The translations under genes were made by a program, and so were the position numbers. A model generated the notes under the pieces. It did no database searches, had not been told where the DNA came from, and saw only the letters and a list, made by a program, of their open reading frames with translations. From JAWWOL01 sp033851545 (GTDB taxonomy: Bacteria > Actinomycetota > Actinomycetes > JAWWOL01), in contig JAWWOO010000034.1 of assembly GCA_033851545.1 (NCBI GenBank), positions 3,853 to 67,852 of the forward strand: a stretch of 64,000 bases of DNA, given 5' to 3'. This document shows, piece by piece, positions 51,818-61,009 of this stretch (positions within the stretch are counted from its first letter, which is position 1; every line of letters begins with the position of its first letter).

Positions 51818-54025
51818 ATGCGCACACTCGCTCTCTGGTGTTTCCGTCACCGTCGGCTCGTCGTCGTCGGTTGGTTGCTCGCGGTGGTCGCGCTGGTCGG
51901 TGCGTCCCAGGCCGCCGGCACTGCGTTCGACAACTCGCTCTCGCTGCCGGGCACCGACTCGGCAAAGGCAGAGGCGTTGCTACGAGCCAATGCTCCCAAG
52001 GCTGCTGGCGACGCCGAGCAGATCGTCGTTGCGACCAAAGGTGGTGCGACCCTGACCGACCCGGCCGTACGGGCGCAGGCTGAGGCCCTTTTCGCTCGGT
52101 TGGCCAGATTGCCTGGTGTCACGGGGATAACGTCCCCGTACTCGGCCGGGGGAGCAGCACAGCTGAGCGCCGACGGCACCGTCGGCTTCGCCACGTTGAC
52201 GTACGCGGCCAACGCCGACGCCATCACGACCAGCGACGGCGCTGCCCTGGTCACGGCGGCCCGGTCCTTCCGCAGCGCCGCCCTGGACGTGGCGGTGGAG
52301 GGTGAGGCAGCGACAAAGGCGGCTGAGCAGCACCTCGGCGGCGTGGGGCTGGGAATCATCGCCGCTCTCGTCGTCCTGTTCCTGGTGTTCGGCTCATTGC
52401 TCGCCGCATCGCTGCCCATCGCGGCAACCTTGCTGGCCCTGCCTGCCGCCACCAGCGCTGTCGCGCTTCTCGCCCACGTCATCGCCATCCCGGAGTCCTC
52501 GGGTCAGGTGGTGACTCTCATCGCGCTCGGCGTAGGTGTGGACTACGCGCTGTTCATCGTGACCCGGATGCGCCAGGGGCTGCAGGACGGCAGGGACGTC
52601 GAGTCGGCGATCGTCAACGCGGTGGTGACCTCCGGGCGGGCGGTGCTGCTGGCCGGCGCCGTCGTCTGCGTCGCCATGCTCGGCCTGCTTGTGCTCGGTG
52701 TCGGCCTGCTCAGTGGGCTCGGCATTGCCGCGAGCATCGGCGTGATTTTCACCATGGCCACGTCGGTGACCCTGCTGCCCGCCCTGCTGGGATTCTTCGG
52801 CGTACGGGTGCTCAGCCGCAAGCAGCGCCGCGACCTCGCGGCCGGCACTGTGCCTGCTGAGTCGGGGGTCTGGTGGCGATGGTCCGCATTCATCGCCCGC
52901 CGGCCGGCGTTGCCGGCGGTTGCCGCGCTGTTCGTCGTCGGCATTCTCGCCGTGCCGTTCTTCTCGCTGCGACTGGGCTTCGCCGACGCGGGCAATGCGG
53001 CGCCGACGGACAGCAGTCGCCAGGCGTACGACCTGCTGGCCCGTGGCTTCGGGCCAGGCTTCAACGGGCCGCTGCAGATCGCCGTGGAGGCGCCCACTGC
53101 AGCGAGCGCGGACGTGGTGCCGGCGATGGTCCGGGCCATCGCGGCCGACCCGGGCGTCGCCGCTGTCGCCGCGCCTACTTTCCTTGCACAGCTGGGCGAC
53201 ACCCGGGTGTCTGCGGTGGCGGTCTACCCGTCCAGCGCTCCGCAGGACGCGGCAACGGACGAGCTGGTGCACCGACTGCGCGGCAGCGTGATCCCGACGG
53301 CGCTGCGGGGATCCGGCGCCGTCGCGTACATCGGCGGAGCAACGGCTACGTCGGCTGACATCTCGACGCTGCTCGGAGAGAAGATTCCGCTGTTCATCGG
53401 CGTCGTCGTGCTGCTGTCCTTCCTGCTCCTGACGGTGGTGCTGCGGAGCATCGTGGTGCCGTTGGTGGCGGCGCTGATGAACCTGCTCTCCGCCGGCGCG
53501 ACCTTCGGGGTGCTCTCCGCGGCGTATGTCTGGGGCTGGGGCGGTGATCTGCTCGGTGCCGGAAAGCCCGGCCCGATCGAGGCTCCGCTGCCGGTGGTCA
53601 TCTTCGCCATCCTGTTCGGACTGTCCATGGACTACCAGGTGTTCCTGACCTCACGCATCCTGGAGGAATGGCGCAGTAGCGGGGACAACCGGCAGGCGGT
53701 GACGCGTGGCCTGGCCATCACCGGGCGGACCATTACGGCGGCGGCGCTCATCATGATCGTGGTGTTCGGCTCCTTCATCCTCGGCGGCAACCGGCTGATC
53801 AGGGAGTTCGGACTCGGGCTCTCCGCGGCTGTGTTCGTGGACGCGTTTCTGATCCGGGTCGCCGTGGTGCCGGCCGTGATGCTGCTGCTGGGACGATGGA
53901 ACTGGTGGCTGCCGCGCCGGCTCGACGCCGCGATGCCTCACCTCGCGCTGGAGCGTCCCGAGCCGCTGTTGCCCGGCGTCGTCCCCGTACCGCGGCGGGT
54001 CGAGGAGTCGCTGGTAGGCAACTGA
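51818..54025 (+). CDS. MMPL-family RND transporter
   Basis: 735 aa. Two halves, each with an opening helix and extracytoplasmic domain followed by five helices; the MMPL region (GVDYALFIVTRMRQGLQDGR and GLSMDYQVFLTSRILEEWR) gives both GxDY-type proton-relay motifs. GGAAGG precedes ATG. Exports lipids or drugs in related organisms; likely controlled by the divergent two-component system. Confidence 0.93.
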   Translation: MRTLALWCFRHRRLVVVGWLLAVVALVGASQAAGTAFDNSLSLPGTDSAKAEALLRANAPKAAGDAEQIVVATKGGATLTDPAVRAQAEALFARLARLPGVTGITSPYSAGGAAQLSADGTVGFATLTYAANADAITTSDGAALVTAARSFRSAALDVAVEGEAATKAAEQHLGGVGLGIIAALVVLFLVFGSLLAASLPIAATLLALPAATSAVALLAHVIAIPESSGQVVTLIALGVGVDYALFIVTRMRQGLQDGRDVESAIVNAVVTSGRAVLLAGAVVCVAMLGLLVLGVGLLSGLGIAASIGVIFTMATSVTLLPALLGFFGVRVLSRKQRRDLAAGTVPAESGVWWRWSAFIARRPALPAVAALFVVGILAVPFFSLRLGFADAGNAAPTDSSRQAYDLLARGFGPGFNGPLQIAVEAPTAASADVVPAMVRAIAADPGVAAVAAPTFLAQLGDTRVSAVAVYPSSAPQDAATDELVHRLRGSVIPTALRGSGAVAYIGGATATSADISTLLGEKIPLFIGVVVLLSFLLLTVVLRSIVVPLVAALMNLLSAGATFGVLSAAYVWGWGGDLLGAGKPGPIEAPLPVVIFAILFGLSMDYQVFLTSRILEEWRSSGDNRQAVTRGLAITGRTITAAALIMIVVFGSFILGGNRLIREFGLGLSAAVFVDAFLIRVAVVPAVMLLLGRWNWWLPRRLDAAMPHLALERPEPLLPGVVPVPRRVEESLVGN

Positions 54026-54049
54026 CGGAGCGGACTCGTTCTGCCTCGG

Positions 54050-54081
54050 ACGCCCCCGTGCTGTCGCCATGACGGGGGCGT
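54050..54081 (+). terminator. Terminator of the MMPL gene
   Basis: ACGCCCCCGT and ACGGGGGCGT, 10 perfect pairs with a 12-base loop, 24 bases past the stop. Confidence 0.75.
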
Positions 54082-54361
54082 CACGGCTGCCCAAGTGGCT
54101 CTCGGCCCCGCGGCGGAGGGCCTTGACTCGGCCTACGGGGCACGAGCACGATACGGAGATCGCGTCGTGCACCGGACCATGACGGCGTCCGTTGCGCGCA
54201 ACTGGTCGCAGCCCTCGGGGGTGCGCGAACGCCGCCGGCATCGACTTTGTGACCTGAGTGCAGTCCTCTGCGCCCTGCACGTCTCGTCGCCGTGCGGCAC
54301 CCCGTCCCCGTGGTGTGCTGTGTTCGGCGACGCCGGTCGCCGTGTCCGCGAGGAGTGGGAT
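54082..54361. other. 280-base leader region of the small-protein/radical SAM operon
   Basis: No gene has support here; an in-frame extension upstream of the 70-residue ORF (from 54095) is Arg/Cys-rich without family features. A TTGACT (54123-54128) is a possible -35 box without a convincing -10. Confidence 0.4.
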
Positions 54362-54574
54362 ATGCCCCGATTCGAGGAAGAACTGCCGCAGCTGCTCCGG
54401 TGGGACCCGGGCATCATCTACGACCCGATCCCGGAGTGGTGGATCCGCGGGCTCAACGAGGCGCAACAGGTGGAGCTGATCGCCGTACGGCTCGAGGTGA
54501 CCCGACAGGTGCTTCAGGTGCAGGCTGAGGGTCTGGGCAGGGCGGTAGAAGTCCTCCGCTCGAAGAAGGGGTGA
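54362..54574 (+). CDS. 70-aa protein coupled to a radical SAM gene
   Basis: GAGGAG seven bases upstream of ATG 54362. The N-terminal part holds an acidic stretch and an aromatic segment (RWDPGIIYDPIPEWW), the rest is an amphipathic helix (AQQVELIAVRLEVTRQVLQV and on). The stop overlaps the radical SAM start in GTGA, so the two are translationally coupled. No family is recognised. It may be a substrate (precursor peptide), a partner subunit or a chaperone of the enzyme; the Trp/Tyr/Pro segment would be the obvious site to modify. No leader cleavage site or RiPP recognition domain is seen. Confidence 0.65.
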   Translation: MPRFEEELPQLLRWDPGIIYDPIPEWWIRGLNEAQQVELIAVRLEVTRQVLQVQAEGLGRAVEVLRSKKG

Positions 54575-56196
54575 CACGCGTGGCCGCGCGGCCAGGGTCG
54601 GAGGTGCTGCTCGTCGGGTACCAGGACCAGGGCAACCTCGGCATGGGCTATCTCGCTGCCGTCCTGCAGCAACATGGTCACACGGTCCGCCTCGTGGACG
54701 TCCGGGACGGACCCGAGAGCATCCTGCGGCAGGTACGCGAGGCCCAGCCGCTGGTCGTCGGCTTCTCGCTGATCTTCCAGTTCTTTCTGCCGAAGTTCCG
54801 GGCGGTGGCGGCCTACCTTCGGGACGCCGGCGTCGACAGCCACTTCACGATCGGCGGCCACTATCCGAGCCTTTGTCACGATGAGGTTCTCGCCCAGATG
54901 CCGGAGCTGGACAGCGTCGCGCGTTACGAGGGTGAGCTGACGCTGCTCGACCTGGTGGAGCGGCTCGGCTCGGGCCAGGACTGGCACGAGGTGCCCGGCC
55001 TGGCGTACCTCAGGGAGGGCGAGGTCTGCGAGAGTGCCCCGCGGGCGCTCACCCAGGACCTGGACTCGCTGCCGTTGCCGTACCGGCCTTATGACCCGCA
55101 GCTCATTCTCGGCCTGCCGACCCTGCCGCTGCTGGCGAGCCGGGGTTGCGCTCGCCGCTGCTCGTTCTGCTCGATCCACACGTTCTACCGCACCGCACCC
55201 GGCAAGGTCGTGCGCGTCAGGGCCGCTGCAGCCGTCGTCGACGAGATGACGATGCTGTACATCGACCGAGGTGTCAGGGTCTTCCTGTTCCAGGACGACG
55301 ACTTCCCGTTGTGGGGGAGGGCCGGCCGGAAGTGGGTCGACGAGCTGGCTGCTCGCCTGTGGGACAGCGGCCTTGCGGAGAAGGCGATCTGGAAGATCAG
55401 CTGTCGTGCCGAGTACGTCGAGCCGGAACTGTTCGGCGCGCTGCGGGATGCAGGGCTGTTCATGACGTACATGGGAATCGAGTCGGGTGTGGAGAGCGGC
55501 CTCGAGGTCCTGCACAAGCAAATGAGCGTCCAGCAGAACCTCGACGGCGTCCGGATCCTCAAGGAACTGGGCATCATGTTCTCGTACGGGTTCATGCTCT
55601 TCGACCCGTCGAGCACCTTCGAGACCGTTCGTCGCAACATCGGTTTCCTGCGCGAGATCGTGGGCGACGGCAGCAGCGCGGCCCTGTTCTGCCGGATGCT
55701 GCCCTACGGCGGCACTCCGATCAGGGATCAGCTGGCCTTGGAGGGCCGGCTCAAGGGCGACGTGACGCACCCGGACTACGACTTCCTTGATCTGCGGCTG
55801 AACGACTACCACCGTCTGCTGGACCGGGCGGTGGCGCGGTGGGTTCACAACGACGGTGTCTCTCACCAGCTCAACTGGGCGTGGGACGAGCTGGGCACCG
55901 TGGCTCGATTGGTGCCCGGCCTCGAGGGGGTCGAGGACTACGACAAGGCCCTGCGCGGACTGACCGCGTGGAGCAACGAGCAACTGTTCCGGCTGGTGGA
56001 GACGTCCTCACAGGACTTCGAGGACGGTGACCCGAGGGGACCGGACGAGCTCCAGGCTCGTCGCGACACCGCCGTCATTCAGAGCAAGCTGCTCGACCTG
56101 CGGAACGCGTTCGTGCGGCTCAACGCCGATGTGCTGCTCGAGGCAATCAGCGAAGTGCGGATGAGCGGCCCGATCATGGCGCCGCAGGTGCACTGA
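54571..56196 (+). CDS. B12-binding-type radical SAM enzyme
   Basis: 541 aa. The N-terminal Rossmann-like domain (VLLVGYQDQGNLGMGYLAAV, VVGFSLIFQF) fits the cobalamin-binding fold but lacks DxHxxG, as is usual in this radical SAM class. The 4Fe-4S cluster Cys are Cys193, Cys197 and Cys200 (GCARRCSFCS), followed by radical SAM beta motifs (FLFQDDDFPLWG, YMGIESGVESGLEVLHKQ). About 170 C-terminal residues (from 370) form a helical region of unknown use. Nearest relatives by architecture are BchE- and methylase-like enzymes; reaction and substrate are unknown. Confidence 0.85.
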   Translation: MTRVAARPGSEVLLVGYQDQGNLGMGYLAAVLQQHGHTVRLVDVRDGPESILRQVREAQPLVVGFSLIFQFFLPKFRAVAAYLRDAGVDSHFTIGGHYPSLCHDEVLAQMPELDSVARYEGELTLLDLVERLGSGQDWHEVPGLAYLREGEVCESAPRALTQDLDSLPLPYRPYDPQLILGLPTLPLLASRGCARRCSFCSIHTFYRTAPGKVVRVRAAAAVVDEMTMLYIDRGVRVFLFQDDDFPLWGRAGRKWVDELAARLWDSGLAEKAIWKISCRAEYVEPELFGALRDAGLFMTYMGIESGVESGLEVLHKQMSVQQNLDGVRILKELGIMFSYGFMLFDPSSTFETVRRNIGFLREIVGDGSSAALFCRMLPYGGTPIRDQLALEGRLKGDVTHPDYDFLDLRLNDYHRLLDRAVARWVHNDGVSHQLNWAWDELGTVARLVPGLEGVEDYDKALRGLTAWSNEQLFRLVETSSQDFEDGDPRGPDELQARRDTAVIQSKLLDLRNAFVRLNADVLLEAISEVRMSGPIMAPQVH

Positions 56197-56220
56197 AGCT
56201 CGGAGGCCCACCGGTCGACG

Positions 56221-58392
56221 TCAGGAACTCGTGAGGATGACGAGTTGCTGGGTGGCTCGCGTCATCGCGACATAGCGGTCAACCGCTCCTTCGATGCCTA
56301 TGCCGAAAGCCTCTGGGTCGACGAGGACGACCAGGTCGAACTCCAGCCCCTTCGACAGCTCCGGGGTCAGCGACCGGACGCGGGGCCGAGCCGTACCTGC
56401 CCGGACCGTGCCAGCCTCGATGTGACCAGTGCCGATGACGCAGGCGATCCCGTCGGCATGCGTGGCAAACCAGGTGTCGAGGATCGAGCCCAGCTCCGAA
56501 GCGGATCCGTGTACGACGGGGAGGTCGGTGCTGCGGATGGAGGTCGGCACGTTGGCGTCCGGCAGCACGGCCCGGATGACCGGCTCGGCTTCCGTCATGA
56601 CCTCCGCCGGCGTCCGGTAGTTGATGCTCAGCGAGGCCAGGGCGATCCGGTCGAGCCCGATCCGCTCGAGCCGTTCCTGCCACGACTCGGTGAACCCGTG
56701 CCTGGCCTGGGCACGGTCCCCGACGATGGTGAAGCTCCGGGACGGGCACCGGAGCAGCAGCATCTGCCACTCGGCGTCGGTCAGCTCCTGAGCCTCGTCC
56801 ACGACGATGTGCGCGAACGGGCCGGCGAGCAGGTCCGGGTCGATGCTGGGCAGTGCGGTGTCGTCGACCAGGACGGTCTGCAGGTCCTGCCCGCGCAGCA
56901 TCGACATCACGAGCATCTCGGAGTCGTCGGCCGCGACCAGGTGGTCGACGACCATGGACATCTGCTCGCGCTCAGCGGCAACAGCGGCCTCGTGCCTGCG
57001 CTTGAGCCGAGACGCCTCCGGGTCGCCGAGCCGCTGCCGGGCCGCGTCCAGGAGCGGCAGGTCGGACACCGTCCAAGCCTGCGCGTCCCTGCGCTGCAGC
57101 AACCGAATGTCCTCGGGGCGCAGCCAGGGGGCGCACTTCCGCAGGTAGGCGGGCACCGACCACAGGTCTCCGACGAGGTCCGCCGCCGCCAGCAGCGGCC
57201 ACGCGCGGTTGAAGGTCGTGAGCAGATCTTCGTCCTGCAGGAGCGCCCTGCGGACCAGCTGCTCCGGGGTGTCGTCGTCGTGCTTGTCCCTCACGATCTC
57301 GACCAGAGCCTGCCAGATCTGGTCGCGAGCCTCGTTGTGCGGTGTACCAGGGTCTCGTGCCTCGAATGCCTCGACCCAGTCGTCGGCGCTCAGCCAGACG
57401 TCCGACCAGTGGGTCGTGACCGTTATCCCCTTGGTGGGCGGCTCTTCGTAGAACCTGACGGCCGTCTCGATTGCGCTCACGAGATCCGCAGACGACTTCA
57501 GCCGAGCCACGTCCGGGTCGGTCTCCGGCACTGCTGCGGCTCCCTGGGGGAGGAGGTCGCGCAGGGTGCAGGTCTGCACGCCCTCTTCTCCGAGGCTGGG
57601 TAGGACGTCCGCGACGTAAGCCAGGTAGGGCTGGTGCGGACCGACGAACAGCACGCCGCCCCGTTGATGACCGAGACGGGGGTCTGAGTAGAGCAGGTAG
57701 GCGGTGCGGTGCAGAGCAACGACGGTCTTTCCCGTACCGGGACCGCCGTCGACGACGAGAGCGCCACGTGATCCTGCGCGGATGATCGCGTCCTGGTCGG
57801 CCTGGATGGTGCCGAGCACGTCCCGCATCTGGCTCGACCGGTTGCTGCCCAGGCTGGCGATGAAGGCGGACTGGTCGTCGAGCGCCGCGGCGTGCCCCTT
57901 AAGCCCGTCCGAGGTGAACACCTCGTCCCAGTAGTCGCTGATCCGGCCGTGGGTCCAGCGGTACCTACGGCGGCTTGTCAGACCCATCGGGTTGGCATGG
58001 GTCGCGCCGAAGAACGGCTCAGCAGCGGGGGAGCGCCAGTCGAGCAGCAGCCGACGACCCGCGCTGTCCGTGAGGCCGAGTCGTCCGACGTACACCGGCT
58101 CGGGGCTGTGTGTGCTGACGATGTGTCCGAGGCACAGGTCCAGACCGAAGCGGCGCAGCGTGCGCAGGCGAGCGCTCAGCCGGTGGATATCCATGTCCCG
58201 GTCCATCGCCTCCTGACCTGTGCCGCCAGGCGCTTTGCGCTCGGCATCGAGGCGGTCGGACAGGTCGGCGATCGACTGCTCGAGGCTGTCCGCGATGGCC
58301 GCGAAGTGCTGCTCGTCGCCGGCGATCAGCGTCGGGTCGGCCTTGGCGGTGAGGTGGTCGGGAAGGTCAAACGCGCTGGTAGTCAGGGGCAC
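56221..58392 (-). CDS. helR: RNA polymerase-recycling ATPase HelR
   Basis: 723 aa from GTG 58392 (GGAG eight bases upstream). N-terminal coiled coil (SLEQSIADLSDRLDA), UvrD-like helicase core with Walker A DGGPGTGKTVVALHRTAYLL, VDEAQELTDAEWQ and the C-terminal helicase motifs (LSINYRTPAEVM, VAMTRATQQLVIL). It is related to HelD; the start FDLPDHLTAKADPTLI resembles HelR, which displaces rifamycins from RNA polymerase and gives resistance. The RAE upstream makes this subtype much more likely. Confidence 0.87.
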   Translation of the reverse strand: MPLTTSAFDLPDHLTAKADPTLIAGDEQHFAAIADSLEQSIADLSDRLDAERKAPGGTGQEAMDRDMDIHRLSARLRTLRRFGLDLCLGHIVSTHSPEPVYVGRLGLTDSAGRRLLLDWRSPAAEPFFGATHANPMGLTSRRRYRWTHGRISDYWDEVFTSDGLKGHAAALDDQSAFIASLGSNRSSQMRDVLGTIQADQDAIIRAGSRGALVVDGGPGTGKTVVALHRTAYLLYSDPRLGHQRGGVLFVGPHQPYLAYVADVLPSLGEEGVQTCTLRDLLPQGAAAVPETDPDVARLKSSADLVSAIETAVRFYEEPPTKGITVTTHWSDVWLSADDWVEAFEARDPGTPHNEARDQIWQALVEIVRDKHDDDTPEQLVRRALLQDEDLLTTFNRAWPLLAAADLVGDLWSVPAYLRKCAPWLRPEDIRLLQRRDAQAWTVSDLPLLDAARQRLGDPEASRLKRRHEAAVAAEREQMSMVVDHLVAADDSEMLVMSMLRGQDLQTVLVDDTALPSIDPDLLAGPFAHIVVDEAQELTDAEWQMLLLRCPSRSFTIVGDRAQARHGFTESWQERLERIGLDRIALASLSINYRTPAEVMTEAEPVIRAVLPDANVPTSIRSTDLPVVHGSASELGSILDTWFATHADGIACVIGTGHIEAGTVRAGTARPRVRSLTPELSKGLEFDLVVLVDPEAFGIGIEGAVDRYVAMTRATQQLVILTSS

Positions 58393-58438
58393 TACGCAAA
58401 CTCCGATATCCGTTGGTTCTAGCCCAGGTCGGCCATTC

Positions 58439-58471
58439 TGCGGCAGGACCCCGGTCTTGCCGCAAGCCCCC
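58439..58471 (-). promoter_or_regulatory. Rifamycin-associated element (RAE) and overlapping palindrome
   Basis: Read on the minus strand, 58471-58453 is GGGGGCTTGCGGCAAGACC, matching the 19-base rifamycin-associated element known to drive rifamycin-inducible genes. Next to it TGCGGCAAGACC/GGTCCTGCCGCA (58464-58439) form 12-base arms with one mismatch. Promoter elements may be TTGCGG inside the RAE and CAGAAT 19 bases on (inference). Located 61 bases before the helR start. Confidence 0.8.
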
Positions 58472-58729
58472 CAGTGCGCTATATGTTGAGAGTGGAAGGA
58501 GTGGTGGGTCCTCCTCTGCTTCTCCTGCGCGTACGGCGGTGGCACCCCGTCCTGCATGGACGCTACGGCAGCACGGGGTGGATCGTGGCGCCCTGCACGA
58601 CCAGACGGGATTACTTGCTTCGTGCGAGCTGTCCGACGGCTTCACCATCGAAGCGCGGAATTAGCGGCCCGGGAGGTTCTACTGGCGGCGCCGCGTGTTG
58701 AGATGAAGCGAGTGCTGGCAGGCGAGGCG
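58472..58729. other. Gap between helR control region and VOC gene
   Basis: 258 bases with no supportable gene; short plus-strand ORFs here have no features. May contain the promoter sequence upstream of the RAE. Confidence 0.4.
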
Positions 58730-59452
58730 CTATCGCGGGGTGAACACACAGAACTCGTTGCCATCGGGATCGGTCATGACCACCCAGCTGACCTCGCCCT
58801 GACCTATGTCGATGCGAGTCGCCCCGAGGGAGACGAGACGTTCGACCTCCGCTTGCTGGTCACCCTGGACGGGTGGAGCGATGTCGAAATGCAGCCGGTT
58901 CTTTCCAACCTTCGGCATTAATGGCGGACCGCCCCAGCTGATCTTCGGACCGCCGCGCGGCGAGCGAATTGCGGTCTCTTTGTCCTGGTCCCAGACCAAC
59001 GGCCACCCCAGCGCTTCGCTCCAGAAGTATCCGACCTCCTGCGAACCATCGCACGCAAGCGCTCCGATGAACCCGCAGTCCGCGAGGAAGCTGTTGCCCG
59101 GCTCGATGACGCAGAACTCGTTGCCTTCGCAGTCTGCGAGCACCACGTGTCCCTCCTCCGGGCGCTGACCAATGTCGATGCGCCGGGCGCCGAGTCCAAG
59201 CGACCTCGCTACCGTCTGCTGCTGATCCTCGAGGGACGTGCTGGTCAGATCGAAGTGCAACCGGTTCTGGCTGGTCTTCTGCTCCTGAGTTGGGAGAAAT
59301 CGGATCCGGAATCCGGTGTCGTCGTTCGGCAGGAGCGCAATGCCGTCTTGGGGGTCGTCGGCCAGTTTCCAGCCCAGGACGCTGGCCCAGAGGCGCGCGA
59401 GGCGGAGCGGGTCGTTCGCGTCGAAGCAGAGCGCAAGGAGATGACAAGTCAT
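58730..59452 (-). CDS. Two-domain VOC (glyoxalase-like) protein
   Basis: 240 aa from ATG 59452 with GGAGG upstream. Two tandem VOC modules: CFDANDPLRLARLWASVLGW, NRLHFDLTST, DCEGNEFCVIEPG and the second with YFWSEALGWPLVWD, NRLHFDIAPP, MTDPDGNEFCVFTP. Potential metal sites (His and Glu) are seen in both. Substrate unknown; antibiotic-sequestering or ring-cleavage roles occur in the family. Confidence 0.85.
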   Translation of the reverse strand: MTCHLLALCFDANDPLRLARLWASVLGWKLADDPQDGIALLPNDDTGFRIRFLPTQEQKTSQNRLHFDLTSTSLEDQQQTVARSLGLGARRIDIGQRPEEGHVVLADCEGNEFCVIEPGNSFLADCGFIGALACDGSQEVGYFWSEALGWPLVWDQDKETAIRSPRGGPKISWGGPPLMPKVGKNRLHFDIAPPVQGDQQAEVERLVSLGATRIDIGQGEVSWVVMTDPDGNEFCVFTPR

Positions 59453-59812
59453 TCCACTGGCACCTCCGATGTGCTGAACCAAAGCCGCGGACCGGGCACG
59501 TCTGCGCGCCCACACAGACAGCAAGGCTAGGCGCGGGGGACCGCCTGAGCAAACAGAATGACTCTGAGGACGGTTCAGTGAGCGCGACAGCGGTTGCCTG
59601 CCAGCCAATGACGATGAGCAGGTGCTTCGGGTATCGCCTCGAGGTGGCACATCTGCCCGGAGTGCGCGACGAATTCACGCATTCACGTGCCGACCGGGTG
59701 CGGGGAACGCGCCGCCCATTGGTCCGAAGAAGCCAGGGACGAATTGCTCGGCCCAATCGGGTTATGGCTAGGTCCGCGGGCCTTTGGAGGACGCGGAGTG
59801 AGACGACTGTTC
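59453..59812. other. 360-base region without a gene
   Basis: No frame has support. It contains no obvious terminator or repeat. The VOC promoter probably lies at its left end. Confidence 0.4.
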
Positions 59813-61003
59813 CTATCTGGCTCGGCGGGCCCGCGCGCGAGCGGCCTGACGGACCAGGTGGTCGCGCTCGGCGAAGTTCGTGGCCCGGTGGGCGGCCTCG
59901 GCGTACGCAATGGAGGCGGCGGGGAGGTCGCCGCCGAGCTCGTACAGGTGGCCGTGGACGGCGTGCCAGCGGTGCCGCTCGCCGATCACGTCACGCAGCC
60001 GGTCGGTCTCGCGCAGGCCGGCGGCGGCACCGAGGACGTGGCCGACCGCGACTGCGCGCCCGAGCACCGCGGCGGGGTCCTGGCGCACCGGGTCGTCGGT
60101 GAGGGCGACGAGGTCGTCGTACCAGGCGAGGATCTGCGGCCAGTCGGTCTCCTCGGCGCTGGCCGCGTCGTCGTGCAGTGCGGCGATGGCGGCCTCGACC
60201 TGGTATCGGCCCAAGCACTGAACGACCAGCGCCGACTGCAGGACGCGCACGCCCTCGGCGATCTCGCCGCTGTCCCACAGGCCGCGATCCTGTCGGTCGA
60301 GCGTGACGATCCGGCCTCGGGGTCGAGCCGCGCCGGGAGGCGGGCGTGGTTGAGGAGCATCAGCGCGAGCAGCCCGCGGGCCTCCGGTTCCTCGGTGGCC
60401 AGGGTGAGTTGGCGGGCGAGCCGGATAGCCTCGCCGGCCAGGTCGACCCGGCCCGCGTGGCCGGCCGTGTAGACGAGGTAGAGCACCCGCAGCACGACGG
60501 CGGGGTCGCCGGGCTGGTCCAGGCTGCGCCCCTGCAGGGCGCGCTTGGCCCGGCTGATCCGCTGCGCCATCGTCGCCTCCGGGACATAGAAGGTGTCGGC
60601 AATCTCCCGGGTGGTGAGGCCGCCGACGGCGCGCAAGGTCAGCGCCACCTGAGAGGCGGGCGTGAGCTCGGGGTGGCAGCAGCAGAAGAGCAGAAAGAGG
60701 GTGTCGTCGCCCTCCTCGGTGGCGGCAGGCCCCGGCAGGGCGTACGTTGCCTCCTCGCGGCGGTGACGGGCGGCCTCACTGCGGCGGGCGTCGACGAGCC
60801 GTCGGGTCGCGACCGTGGTCAGCCACGCCCGCGGGTCGCTCGGCGGGTGCTCGGGCCACCCGCAACGCCTCCAGCAGCGCCTCCTGCAGCGCGTCCTCGG
60901 CGGCGTCGAAGTCCTCGCCCCGGCGGACCAGGCCCGCGAGCACCCGCGGGACGAGGGCGCGCAGCGCGCCCTCGTCCCGCCGTCGCGTCGGCTCGTCGAT
61001 CAC
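59813..61003 (-). pseudogene. ECF42-type sigma factor, two frameshifts
   Basis: Read across frames, this is a full ECF42-like sigma factor: GTG 61003, region 2 (EDFDAAEDALQEALLEALRV), then, after a shift near 60856-60862, WPEHPPSDPRAWLTTVATRR, the region-4 part (ALTLRAVGGLTTREIADTFY) and the long C-terminal TPR-like extension (ARQLTLATEEPEARGLLALM), and, after a shift near 60313-60317, EGVRVLQSALVV to the end at 59813. The two shifts compensate. Such factors have a conserved DGPF-protein partner, here the gene just upstream. Could be decay or base-calling errors in G/C runs. Confidence 0.8.
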
Positions 61004-61009
61004 GCCGGG

